A stretch of DNA of 64,000 nucleotides from the NCBI RefSeq assembly GCF_000069785.1, contig NC_010530.1, positions 242,001 through 306,000 on the forward strand, written 5' to 3'. Source of the DNA: Cupriavidus taiwanensis LMG 19424 (GTDB lineage Bacteria > Pseudomonadota > Gammaproteobacteria > Burkholderiales > Burkholderiaceae). Both the position numbers and the translations under genes were made by a program. Positions 36,547 to 45,795 of the stretch are shown here, in pieces (the first letter of the stretch is position 1; each line of letters begins with the position of its first letter). Under the pieces are notes generated by a model that was not told the origin of the DNA, searched no databases, and saw only the letters and a list, made by a program, of their open reading frames with translations.

Positions 36547-39500
36547 TTAACTGTTCTCTTTTCCTGGCATGAACTTATAGCCAGCATCCACACCCATACC
36601 GTCCATATAGGCAACGACATGGCCAAGTGGTTTGTCCTTGTTGTGTTTGCTCCACATGTCGCGGTTTCCTATGATCAGCAACCGATCCATTGCTCGGGAC
36701 ATCGCGACGTTGATGCGGTTTGGTGTTTGAAGGAATCCAGCCGACCAGAATTTTGGATCAGAGCGGGTAAGGCTGAGAATGATGATTCTGTTTTCCTTGC
36801 CCTGATAGCTATCGACGGTGTCGATCTTTACCAGTTCCTTGAAGCCTTCGCTCCAAAGCTCCTGATTGAACTTTTGCCGTATCAACCGCTTCTGCTCTGC
36901 ATACATGCATATCACGCCAATGAGCGCGTTGTCTCTATCCTTGAGTTTGACCAGTTCCGCAAGAAACTGGCCACTTGAAGAGATCTCTTTGAGGATATGG
37001 ATGACCTGTTCGGCTTCGCAGCGATTGTAGATGCTACGGGAGCCGCGGTCTTTGTCTTGATCATGGTGGGCTCGATTGCCAAGTGATGACGTGTCGAGCC
37101 ATGTGACCGGGAATTGGAGGTGGGCAGGTGCGCTTTTGTAAATATCAGGAACTGGCCTCGCCCCGTTGGTCAGCTTGCCATCGTAGAAGATCCTTGACAC
37201 CAGGCTCCCAATCGGAGGTGCCATCCGATACTGGGTGAGCAGCGTCGCGCTTGCCTGGATGCCATACTCCGAACTGAACGCACGAGCAAAGTCGCTTCGC
37301 AGAACAACATCCAGGTCGGTCCGGTTGTTGTTGATGCCCAGTCGCCGGGCGAGAGCCGCCTTGTGCGGATCTGAATAGAGGGGCGGCAACTGCAGATGAT
37401 CGCCAACCAGCAGGACTCGCTTCGCCGACTGCATCGCGATCGCAAGCTCGCTCGAGATGGAGCGAGCTGCCTCATCGATGATCACGAAGTCATAAATGTT
37501 CTCATGGATGCCGATGTGCCCTTGCCCGATGCCCACACAAGTGCCCGCTACAAGCTGCCTGGAGCGGGCATAAAACTCATCGCAGTTCACCCGCTCCGCC
37601 GAAAGCGCATGCCGCATGTCCCTGCAGATACTGGCCAACGCCCGAGCACGCCTGGCTTCGTTCGGTTTGACGCCATATTCCGTGCATAGCTGAGCCAACA
37701 GGATGGATTTTGCAGCGGAGATCTTGTCTTCTTGGGACAAGGTAACTCCATAATCCTTGGCAAGCTTGGCGCGAATCGTTGCGTCCAGCTCAACCGCGAT
37801 GGATTTGAGGGGCCTCATGTCGTCCCTGTCGTCGATATCGGCAAAACTGGCAAGCAACGATTCGAGATGGTCGATCTGACGGAAAAGCGATAGCTCAGCT
37901 TCGACGACCTTGGCGATGAACTCGGGGTCAAGCCCGAGCGCATCCGAGAGGGGCGCTACACGATAGCGATACTCGGCATTGAAGAGTTCGCGCTTCTCGG
38001 CCGTGATGGCGTGCGAATAGACGTCCTTGAGCCCATGGGATACGGCACCTTCACGGTTGCTGAACCGGACTACCTCTAGTGGCGTCCCGAGCCTCGCACA
38101 GTGCTTCCTGATTCGTTCGGCTGCGGTATTCACTGCCTCATGAGATTGACTGACCAGAAGAATGCGCCTGATGTCGAGTTTCTCGATGAGGAAGTGAACG
38201 AAAGCTGCAATGAACTCCGTTTTGCCTGTTCCGGGTGGACCCTGCAGGAGAGATAGCGGTCCGAAATTGAGCAGTTTCGTGAAGGCCTCTCGCTGCTGCT
38301 CGTTGAGACTGATCTTATTTCCCTGCTGGTCTTCACGGTCGTATCGGGCGAAATCCGACTCGGTCACCGATATGTCGTACCTTACTGCCGTGTGCTTGCA
38401 TGTCGGGTCGAACAAGTCCAGGAGTTCGGGCAGGACGCCTTCCCGATCCAGCAGTCGTTCGAGCGCCGCCTTGCGCTTGCGGTAGGAGGCCCGGTCCGCC
38501 TTTGTCCGGAAAAAAACAGTGTCGCCATCCTTCAGGCCGTAGGCAGCCGAGCGGATTCTTGTCAATCGAACCTCGTTCAAGGCGGATTTCTTGAGCGAGA
38601 CTTCCCCGATGATTCGTTCTGCGCCGTCCGGGTCCATCAGGAGAACCTCGATCTCATCCGTGCTGCCAAATGCCCCGAGCGGATCAACGTCGGCGTCATA
38701 GGGAAGGATCAGCTCCGAATCTGCATCTGACGCAGACATTGCCGCCCCATTCAGTTCGATATGGGGGCTTGATTCGGTCTCCGTGTCAAGGATTGCCCTC
38801 CACAGCGCTTCGGTGGAGATCTCGAGCGGCGTGTCGGCTCGGTCTCCACTGTCACCATCCTCAGATCTTTCGAAGACCTCGCGCAGTTGCAGGCTCAATC
38901 CCGATTCATCGATCTCCGGCGGCGAGTCTACGAGCGCCTCAACGGCACGGTTGAAAGCATCGTCATCACGAAGAAGATCCGACAGCGCCGCGAACTGCTG
39001 CGGGCGCCCCGGGCTGATTCGGATCGGCGAGGAGATCTCGAACTGGCTTTCCTCAACATCCCTGAAATGGATGTGGGAGCGGACACGCGGAGGCAGTCCG
39101 CCAGTAAAGCACCGCTGCTCCTTGTTGTAAAAGGCCGAGAACGTCCCCCCGATGCCAGAGAACGTCACCATGACAATGTTTTCCCCCTTCTTTGAGGCGG
39201 TAACCTTGACGTAGAGATGTCCGTTATCCGGCAGAATCTTCAACTGCTCTGGGAGATTGTTCAGGAAAACTTCGACAAGTTGCTGTTCTCGCGTGTCAGG
39301 ACGAGATGTCAGCGCCTTCTTGAATCGTCCCAGTTCCCTGAAGCCGAACTCGATGTCGTCAAGCTCGGCGCTGATTGCCTGCGCGATTTCGGGGTACTCG
39401 CTGGATGCTTCACCCCATCCAATGCCAAGCATCTCGCTAGACATCCGTAGTACTGCAAAGATGTCTCGTTGGACCGGCGAGCTGCCATCGATGTTCTCAG

Positions 39501-41514
39501 GGCTGTATCGATGGTTCTTAACCTCTCCTACGTTCTGCGAGAAGTCAGGGATGTCGATCAGGAAGACGTTTCCGTCCCTATTCCCAAGCATGACGTTGCC
39601 AGGGTGGATGTCACCATGGGACACGCCAAGATCATGAAGATGCTCGACAGCAGCAATCAGCTTCTCGATGATTTTGATCTTGTGGGCGTCTTCAATGACT
39701 GCGTCAGTCCATGTCATGCCATCGATGAGATCGGTCACCAGATACATGCTATTGGATTTCGACGCAAGCCCGTAGTCATGGATTCGCGGCAGATAAGTCG
39801 GATTGACCGCGGCGAGCTTGTCGAGCCGTTTCAGAAACGACAAGACATGAAAGTTACTTGATGGATCGGATTCTTCGCCGCCGACGTTCAGCCAGGCTTT
39901 GACGAGCCTTCCATCCGAAAGGTAGACCTCCTTGTCGGAGGTCTCGACCATCAGATCGTGATCCTCCCGGTACTGGCGAGAGTGATTGATCGGGTGCCGG
40001 TATGTGTCCAACTCGCTTTCATCGAAAGTCGGGATATCTTCCCGCTTCGGCTCTGCCCGCATCAACGAGTCAAAGAAAGCTGACGCGTTGTTGAATTTCG
40101 CGGTAACTGCATCGAGAAGAATGCCCGCATACCATTCGTCGCTTGACAGCATGTCGTCCTGGACGGTCTCCAGGCTCTTTGGAGACATTCTTTGGCCGGA
40201 CAGCAGATGCCAGGACACAACTCCAAGAGCATGGATATCCTCCTGGAACGGCGTCAGTGACGAGCCGTCGAGCATCTCCTTTACCTCAGCGGCGCCTACT
40301 GAAAGACTCTCTCGGTAATCCCCAACCGTTCCGATTGGCTGGTGGTATGCGGAGATGAAGTTGGAAAGCGCAATTTCCTTTGAGGGTGACAACCAAAGGC
40401 TGTGATCGGCGATATCGCGATGGGCGATCTTGATGTCATGCAGATCACCAAACTTCGCAATCAGTAGTTTGGTGAGGTTGAGCCTGTCAGTTTGATTCAG
40501 CGATTGGCCATACTTGCCCACGAACTCATTGAATCTCACATGTCCAGGGGGCAACTCATAGACTTCGCTGTACTGCGAGGTGACTTCGTCCTTTTCAAAG
40601 CTCGTAAGGGAGCGGAGGCAGTGGTTATACAGGTCCCGATCATGATGATTGATGAACTGAAGAACCTCACGTTCGCGAGAGACGATCTCCGCCCGGCCCT
40701 GCGGGGTAAAGGATTTCTCCCCATCAATCTTCTTGAAGTTCCATACGCGCAGTAGTGCGTCGGTATTTTTCGAGATCTCCGAGCTCGCCAAGTACTCCTT
40801 ATAGACATGCTTGGGGTGCTCGAAAATCTCCTCTACGGCCGTATAGCCACCGATTCTCAGAGCTTTCGGCGCCGTGTTGCCGTTCGAGAACAGTTCATCG
40901 AAAACAGGAAAATCTCGATTCAGAACTTGCGAGTCCGGATGGGGGCGGAAGTATTCATTAAATTTGACTTTCTCGGAAAAAGTGAGGAACTCTTTCAGGG
41001 ACAGTGTGTGTTGACGCTCAACTTCCGGGATCTGACTAAGATCAGAGTTCCCCGTCATGACGACAAAGAAATGAACCCGCGGGGCGTATTTTTTATTGGT
41101 AAAGCGAGGCGTAAGCTTCTTCAGCTTGTTATCCAGCAAGAATTTCTTGTTTCTCGTGACACTAACCGGCGACCGTCCCATGTTCTTGTCGCCCTTGAAC
41201 CAAGTTTCTCCGTTGGCAGTTACTGGAAAATGGTTCCAGTCCTTCAATTCAACAATGATGACATTGCAGTGAGTCACGATGACCAGGTCAAACTCACCTT
41301 CCTTGCCCTTCGAATCGACGAATCGGAAACCCGCATACCCCTTCCACGGAAACATGCCATTCCGTGCGACCTTGTCTTGAAGTTGATCTCGCAGTGAAGT
41401 CCCGCGATTCTCGAGCTTTCGATCAGGCGCGGTATCGGTGAAGGTCGCCTTGATTTTGTTGATGGCCCTAATCTCTTGTTCTTCCAGGCCGCCGTCCCAA
41501 AATTCGATGTCCAC
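36547..41514 (-). CDS. Giant NERD / pseudokinase / kinase / UPF1-like SF1 helicase protein (1655 aa)
   Basis: Domains in order. A NERD nuclease-type domain, about 1-130, has D76 and E89-L-K91 (EGEFDLVIV, VIIVELKDW). A first kinase-like lobe (about 225-480) reads H365-R-D but has S for the usual N and N385-F in place of DFG, so it is probably inactive. A second kinase lobe (about 525-720) keeps HGDIHPGN (H633-D635), LIDI and SPEN. A linker and OB-like stretch covers about 780-1070. The SF1B helicase follows (about 1075-1630): Walker A GPPGTGKT 1092-1099, VIIDEAAR, GDHLQLPP, QYRMAPPIGSLVSR, DTVDSYQGKE and INVAMSRA. GTG start with AAGGAAG. NERD plus kinase recalls PglW of BREX-2, but the helicase fusion is different. 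Probably anti-phage (inference). Confidence 0.9.
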   Translation of the reverse strand: MDIEFWDGGLEEQEIRAINKIKATFTDTAPDRKLENRGTSLRDQLQDKVARNGMFPWKGYAGFRFVDSKGKEGEFDLVIVTHCNVIIVELKDWNHFPVTANGETWFKGDKNMGRSPVSVTRNKKFLLDNKLKKLTPRFTNKKYAPRVHFFVVMTGNSDLSQIPEVERQHTLSLKEFLTFSEKVKFNEYFRPHPDSQVLNRDFPVFDELFSNGNTAPKALRIGGYTAVEEIFEHPKHVYKEYLASSEISKNTDALLRVWNFKKIDGEKSFTPQGRAEIVSREREVLQFINHHDRDLYNHCLRSLTSFEKDEVTSQYSEVYELPPGHVRFNEFVGKYGQSLNQTDRLNLTKLLIAKFGDLHDIKIAHRDIADHSLWLSPSKEIALSNFISAYHQPIGTVGDYRESLSVGAAEVKEMLDGSSLTPFQEDIHALGVVSWHLLSGQRMSPKSLETVQDDMLSSDEWYAGILLDAVTAKFNNASAFFDSLMRAEPKREDIPTFDESELDTYRHPINHSRQYREDHDLMVETSDKEVYLSDGRLVKAWLNVGGEESDPSSNFHVLSFLKRLDKLAAVNPTYLPRIHDYGLASKSNSMYLVTDLIDGMTWTDAVIEDAHKIKIIEKLIAAVEHLHDLGVSHGDIHPGNVMLGNRDGNVFLIDIPDFSQNVGEVKNHRYSPENIDGSSPVQRDIFAVLRMSSEMLGIGWGEASSEYPEIAQAISAELDDIEFGFRELGRFKKALTSRPDTREQQLVEVFLNNLPEQLKILPDNGHLYVKVTASKKGENIVMVTFSGIGGTFSAFYNKEQRCFTGGLPPRVRSHIHFRDVEESQFEISSPIRISPGRPQQFAALSDLLRDDDAFNRAVEALVDSPPEIDESGLSLQLREVFERSEDGDSGDRADTPLEISTEALWRAILDTETESSPHIELNGAAMSASDADSELILPYDADVDPLGAFGSTDEIEVLLMDPDGAERIIGEVSLKKSALNEVRLTRIRSAAYGLKDGDTVFFRTKADRASYRKRKAALERLLDREGVLPELLDLFDPTCKHTAVRYDISVTESDFARYDREDQQGNKISLNEQQREAFTKLLNFGPLSLLQGPPGTGKTEFIAAFVHFLIEKLDIRRILLVSQSHEAVNTAAERIRKHCARLGTPLEVVRFSNREGAVSHGLKDVYSHAITAEKRELFNAEYRYRVAPLSDALGLDPEFIAKVVEAELSLFRQIDHLESLLASFADIDDRDDMRPLKSIAVELDATIRAKLAKDYGVTLSQEDKISAAKSILLAQLCTEYGVKPNEARRARALASICRDMRHALSAERVNCDEFYARSRQLVAGTCVGIGQGHIGIHENIYDFVIIDEAARSISSELAIAMQSAKRVLLVGDHLQLPPLYSDPHKAALARRLGINNNRTDLDVVLRSDFARAFSSEYGIQASATLLTQYRMAPPIGSLVSRIFYDGKLTNGARPVPDIYKSAPAHLQFPVTWLDTSSLGNRAHHDQDKDRGSRSIYNRCEAEQVIHILKEISSSGQFLAELVKLKDRDNALIGVICMYAEQKRLIRQKFNQELWSEGFKELVKIDTVDSYQGKENRIIILSLTRSDPKFWSAGFLQTPNRINVAMSRAMDRLLIIGNRDMWSKHNKDKPLGHVVAYMDGMGVDAGYKFMPGKENS

Positions 41515-42259
41515 GATGCTTCCTTTTGTCTCGCTACGCGCAGAATCAGCCCGTCGAGCGAATATTGCAAGTCAATGTGACGAGTCTACCTCAGGCTTCG
41601 CTCCTGATGCGCCAGATTTGACAGTGAAGAGCTACTCCTTTTCACCGTCCGGACAGGCGGTGGGATATGTTCCTTGGTGATGCCTTTCTCAGTGCATCCC
41701 TGGTAGTAATGGGTCAGTCAGTCAAACTCCTAGGAGGGCAAGCTTTGGATCCTGCCGGCTTGTCACGGTCAGCCGCTATGGCCGACAAACAACGAGCTGA
41801 CTTCAAACGAGGAAGTAGCTAACCTCCCGACTTAGCGGGCGCGACTTCCATGCTTCTTGCGGCCCTTACCAAGCGGACTTGGGGGCCAGTGCGGAGTGGG
41901 CGAAATAGCATTATCGACGGCGTAAGTGCCGCGATGCATACCCCGAATGAGGGGAGGCTGCTTTAGCCGCAGCTCTACGTTCTCCGGGTTTCGTTGTTGG
42001 ACACAGCTAACGACCTCGGATCGTCGTCGACATCCAGGATGGCGCATGTTTCGTAATTGCCGGCCCCAAAGCGGCCAGACAACTTAAGTCTGTCCGATGA
42101 CCGCTACTGGCCGCGAACTGGCGTTCTGGTTCTGCAATTTTCGTTGTGCATTGGGAGAGCGCTACGGCTACACGCGAAAATGATCGACGGACTCCCGGAT
42201 GCACGGCTTCTGTGTCGATATCGAGTAAAGTCTTGGCGTTGCTACAACCGAGAAAAACA
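41515..42259. other. Intergenic region between helicase and NucS-like genes
   Basis: About 745 bases between divergent genes. It has no open frame with a plausible ribosome site and no recognisable RNA. It has uneven composition and short fragments such as GACCGCTACTGGCCG (42100-42114) of the kind left by decayed mobile elements. It must contain both promoters; none can be fixed. Confidence 0.4.
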
Positions 42260-42976
42260 ATGGAACGCCAAGCACCTAGGAAATACCTAGTGGTCGAACC
42301 CGGCGCTGACGGGGCGGTGAGCGTCACGGAGATGAAGCGTTGGTGTCGCCAGAACCCGGATCGGCGACCTCCAAATACGGATCCCGACCGGGGTAATTCC
42401 CAGAAGCTTGCTAGGGCGTTCGGCTATGCGGGATGGTCTGTAGAGTTGACGGCGACTGAAGTCCGTATCAGTCCAAGCAAGGAAGCGGCCGTGCAAGCCG
42501 CTGCCGTGTTGGATGCTGAAAGCGAACCTCTCGAGGACGAAGGGGAATCGAGCGAAGAGACGGCTTTCGCCCTGGAGCGACAGCTTCAGGACTTCATGGT
42601 CTCTAACCTACGTGCAATTCCCGTCAACGGGAAACGGCTGCGACTTCATGTTGATGAGACCAGCGACGGGGTGGAATATCCAACCTCGAGCAACCGCCGG
42701 ATAGACATCCTTGCCCGGGATGAGGACGACAACTTCATTGTCTTCGAGCTCAAGCGGGGCCAGGCCCCAGATAGCGCGATCGGGCAACTTCTCAACTACA
42801 TGGGGTGGGTGAAGCTCAACTTGGCCAAGGATAAGCAGGTCACTGGGGTAATCGTCGCGCGCGATATTAGTGAGCGAATGAGAGAGGCCATCGTGATGAC
42901 GACCAATATTACTCTTTTTGAGTACCAGTTGAGGTTCGAGCTGAGCGCGATCAGCCAGGCCACCGCCACGGCATAG
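42260..42976 (+). CDS. NucS/DUF91-like PD-(D/E)xK nuclease
   Basis: A 238-residue protein. The C-terminal half (about 105-230) matches the NucS/DUF91 nuclease core: RRIDILARDEDDNFIVFELKRGQAPDSAIGQLLNYMGWVK, with D149, E163-x-K165 and Q176 as catalytic-type residues, then VTGVIVARDISERMREAIVM. The N-terminal half has a different sequence (VSVTEMKRWCRQNPDRRP) and is probably a separate DNA- or protein-binding part. NucS relatives cut mismatched or branched DNA; stand-alone forms in islands are often defence-linked. The ATG at 42260 has no strong ribosome site. Divergent from the helicase gene. Confidence 0.78.
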   Translation: MERQAPRKYLVVEPGADGAVSVTEMKRWCRQNPDRRPPNTDPDRGNSQKLARAFGYAGWSVELTATEVRISPSKEAAVQAAAVLDAESEPLEDEGESSEETAFALERQLQDFMVSNLRAIPVNGKRLRLHVDETSDGVEYPTSSNRRIDILARDEDDNFIVFELKRGQAPDSAIGQLLNYMGWVKLNLAKDKQVTGVIVARDISERMREAIVMTTNITLFEYQLRFELSAISQATATA

Positions 42977-43423
42977 TATCCGGTCGAATCATGCTCAAGC
43001 ACGAAGTCCAAGCGGTCTTGGATTCCTACTATGCGGAAGCGCTTGCGGCGGCCGAGCCCGGCTTTGTTCCGTATTTTCGCGAGCGATCGGCGCCGTTCCT
43101 TCTCAGCGTATCTCAAGCTTACCCGCCGCGAAGCCGCGGCCGTCTCAGACCGACCCTTCGCTGCCTTTCAACTTCGCCGACCTCGGTGGCCGTTGATCGG
43201 CAGGAATCAGACAAACATTCGCACTTGGAGTCAATAGCGCATCCAGTTTCTCGGATATCCCTCCATCGCCGGAGCAGAACACTGCCGCTGTGCCGCTGAT
43301 CAGCCAACAGCAGCGAGCGCGCTGGCAGGCTCGGTCCGAGTTGCTGTGGGCGAAACAGAGCGGAGGGCCTTGATTTGCTCACAGATGCAATAGCAGTTTC
43401 AGACTACGCTTCCTCACGAGACA
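42977..43423. other. Gap with possible gene remnant
   Basis: About 447 bases. A frame opens at 42991 (MLKHEVQAVLDSYYAEALAAAEPGFVPYF) with protein-like composition for about 45 codons, then turns into Arg/Ser-rich text. This would fit a truncated or frameshifted gene, but there is no family match and no ribosome site. No RNA gene or repeat is seen. Confidence 0.3.
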
Positions 43424-44206
43424 ATGACGTCCTCATTTGAAGTTGATGGATTTTTATCGGACCTTTCCGGCGTAATCGCCCTCAACAACCGCGAGTATGC
43501 AGGTCGCTTTCGATTCGCCCGAGAACTGAATCGGCTCGGCATGAAGATCTTGTATCAGACCGCTGCCGACAAAACAAAGTCCGCTGAATGGATCTCCCTC
43601 GCGCTTTTGGGGCGCGCTTTGCAAGCGTTCCAAGCTGCAATGCTTCTGTTGGAGCGAGGGATGGTCCCCGAGGCCAGCGGAAGCGCTCGGCATCTTTGTG
43701 AGGCCCTGATTGTCGTTGGCGGACTACGGGCGGACGCAACACTGCCCCAGCGCATCGTAAGCGCACACGAACTGCACAAAAAGAAGATAGGCAACGCAAT
43801 CTTGGAATCGAAAAGTCTTCTGGAATTGTTTAACCCCGAGATTATTTCCACTTTGCACGCACGAGTCTCGTCTCTCCGCGATCAGCGGCTTGACGACCTA
43901 AAGCTAGAGCAGATCGCTGGGAAGGCTGGGCTGCTGGACGTTTACACGATGTACTACCGCCAGCTTTCTGGTGAGGGTGCCCATATAACGGCCGGTACTC
44001 TGGAGCACCATCTCGTAGGGGGCGACGATGACATTGCCGAGTTGCAGATGGAGCCATCTGATCGAGGCCTCGATTTTGTCCTCTTGGCCTCCATTTCGTG
44101 TCTGTTTGGCGTGATTCGCGAAACAAGAGAAAGGTTTGGGCTGGAAGCATTGGAATCAGAGTGGCAGATTATCGCGAAACGCTTCGACGCCGAAAAGATG
44201 CAGTAA
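43424..44206 (+). CDS. DUF5677-like protein
   Basis: A 260-residue, mostly helical protein. LALLGRALQAFQAAMLLLERGMVPEASGSARHLCEALIVVGGL (about 63-105) and the YRQLSGEGAHITAGTLEHH segment (about 180-200) have the pattern of the DUF5677 family, which folds as a helical bundle and is often found in defence islands. No enzyme activity is established for the family. It lies upstream of a HEPN-like gene in the same direction and may form a pair with it. Confidence 0.65.
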   Translation: MTSSFEVDGFLSDLSGVIALNNREYAGRFRFARELNRLGMKILYQTAADKTKSAEWISLALLGRALQAFQAAMLLLERGMVPEASGSARHLCEALIVVGGLRADATLPQRIVSAHELHKKKIGNAILESKSLLELFNPEIISTLHARVSSLRDQRLDDLKLEQIAGKAGLLDVYTMYYRQLSGEGAHITAGTLEHHLVGGDDDIAELQMEPSDRGLDFVLLASISCLFGVIRETRERFGLEALESEWQIIAKRFDAEKMQ

Positions 44207-44273
44207 CGATAACTCGAAGCGAGCCCTAGCCAGGATTTGTATAGTGAAGAGAATTGGGGCTCGCTTGTCGTGC

Positions 44274-45140
44274 ATGGATCATCTGTCCCGGCCTCAGCAC
44301 GGTGCCAAGATATTTATCGGATCTGACTGTATGAATCAGCTTGTTTTGACATTGAATTCCGACGGCGTTGCGAGCCCAGGAATGAAGGCCGCACGGGATG
44401 CAAGTGAGATCGTTAGATTCGCGTTGCACTCGTTCGATAACTCCGACCTTAGCATCGCGCCGCCTGTTGCGGGCCATCCTATTGCCTATGACATGGGAAC
44501 CAGCGCGAACAACGCTGATGAGCGCCGCACTATATACGCGAACTGGATTCTGTCCCAGGCGTTCTCCGAGGTGGCGCGAGGCATTCGTGAATCGTTAGAG
44601 GAGGCATATTTCTTCTTGAAGATTGCCAAGATTCATGACGGGCCGATGAAAGCCGACGCCTTTAATGCGTTGATGCGTGAGTCCCGGAAGGAGGCGCAAC
44701 GCGCCAAGTTTCCAGACCTGATTGCGAAAGTTAACCAAGGGCTTACGGAAGCCTTGGTATTCGCAGCCGAGTTCCACTCGTTGCAAAAAGTACGCAACTG
44801 CCTTGAGCACCGTGGGGGAACTGTGGGCGCTCAAGATGCCGATGCCGACGGAGTGCTGATCCTCAGCATGCCCCGTATTAAGCTCTCCTACATGAGGGGG
44901 ACAGAGGAGATCGAGTTGGAGCCGGGATGCACCGTCGATCCTGGCGACGAGAGGAAGGATGTCGAAATCTATTCGCAGCGCGTAACCCGAACGCGCGCCT
45001 ATCGTTTAGGCGAGCGTATTACATTTACCGCTGACGAGTTTCAAGAGATCGCCTTCGCTTGCACGCTGTTTCTTGGCGATCTCGTGGCAAAGCTACCGAA
45101 GGCCACTCCAGGGGACCTGAAGAGGGGAAAATTGGTCTGA
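44274..45140 (+). CDS. HEPN-like protein with RNxxxH motif
   Basis: About 288 residues from the ATG at 44274; ATG 44331 or GTG 44244 are other possible starts, none with a good ribosome site. The helical core contains FAAEFHSLQKVRNCLEHRGG with R174-NCLE-H179, the R-x4-H arrangement of HEPN ribonucleases. The later part (about 190-260) looks beta-rich. HEPN proteins act as RNA-cutting toxins or abortive-infection effectors; here that is inference from one motif. It follows the DUF5677-like gene by about 70 bases. Confidence 0.6.
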   Translation: MDHLSRPQHGAKIFIGSDCMNQLVLTLNSDGVASPGMKAARDASEIVRFALHSFDNSDLSIAPPVAGHPIAYDMGTSANNADERRTIYANWILSQAFSEVARGIRESLEEAYFFLKIAKIHDGPMKADAFNALMRESRKEAQRAKFPDLIAKVNQGLTEALVFAAEFHSLQKVRNCLEHRGGTVGAQDADADGVLILSMPRIKLSYMRGTEEIELEPGCTVDPGDERKDVEIYSQRVTRTRAYRLGERITFTADEFQEIAFACTLFLGDLVAKLPKATPGDLKRGKLV

Positions 45141-45367
45141 GGGGTGCTCGCCATCAGGGTATGGACTGGACACATTGAGCAGGCGCGATGGCTGGCCGGT
45201 ATCAAGTTGAAGCGGTCGTCCAAATGTCTACTTACTGGCATGCTCGGAGGGCAGCTACTGGCCGACCTCGGACAGATAACCTGCGAAACCTGCAACCTAC
45301 TCACAACAGACGCTCGACATACCATCCTGCTATCCTCCCAAGCAAATCCACCATATGGAGAAAAGCG

Positions 45368-45721
45368 ATGACACCACGCGAAGTCATAGAGCGCTGGGTA
45401 GCCCTTTTCAACACCGCCGACGCTGCAGGCTTAGCCGATCTCTACCACCCCGACGCTGTCAATCACCAGGTCACTCAGGACCCAATCAAGGGACGCGACG
45501 CGATCCACGCCATGTTCGAACGTGAATTCGCGCTTGCCAAGATGACCTGCATCGTCGAAGCAATCCATGAAGCAGGAGAAGTCGCAGCACTCGAGTGGCG
45601 TGACCCCATAGGCCTGCGCGGCTGCGGCTTCTTCACCGTCCGTGATAGCCGCATAGCCTTCCAAAGAGGCTACTGGGACAAACTATCCTTCCTAAAACTA
45701 CACGGCCTGCCCGTCGAATAG
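45368..45721 (+). CDS. Small SnoaL/NTF2-like protein (117 aa)
   Basis: A 117-residue NTF2-fold protein: MTPREVIERWVALFNTADAAGLADLYHPDAVNHQVTQDPIKGRDAIHAMFEREF, then beta strands VEAIHEAGEVAALEWRDPIGLRGCGFFTVRDSRIAFQRGYWDKLSFLKLHGLP. This is the SnoaL-like polyketide-cyclase-type fold of unknown substrate. The ATG at 45368 follows GGAG at 45356-45359. It ends at a strong bidirectional terminator facing aceA. It is the first gene after the island with backbone-like composition. Confidence 0.8.
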   Translation: MTPREVIERWVALFNTADAAGLADLYHPDAVNHQVTQDPIKGRDAIHAMFEREFALAKMTCIVEAIHEAGEVAALEWRDPIGLRGCGFFTVRDSRIAFQRGYWDKLSFLKLHGLPVE

Positions 45722-45748
45722 TCAGCAGGGCGGCCAGGCGAAAAGAAA

Positions 45749-45772
45749 AACGCCAACCCATGGGTTGGCGTT
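45749..45772. terminator. Bidirectional terminator between SnoaL-like gene and aceA
   Basis: A perfect palindrome, AACGCCAACCCA/TGGGTTGGCGTT, with an A-run before and a T-run after. It serves both convergent genes. Confidence 0.88.
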
Positions 45773-45795
45773 TTGCTTGGGGGCTACTACCAGAA

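Noticed and set aside
36547..41514. Complete BREX type 2 (Pgl) system
   Set aside because: NERD plus kinase resembles PglW, but no PglX methylase, PglZ phosphatase or BrxC-type ATPase gene is in the window.
42991..43299. Possible small gene (MLKHEVQAVLDSYYAEALAAAEPG...)
   Set aside because: Protein-like for about 45 codons, then Arg/Ser-rich text; no ribosome site and no family match. Kept only as a possible remnant in the gap description.
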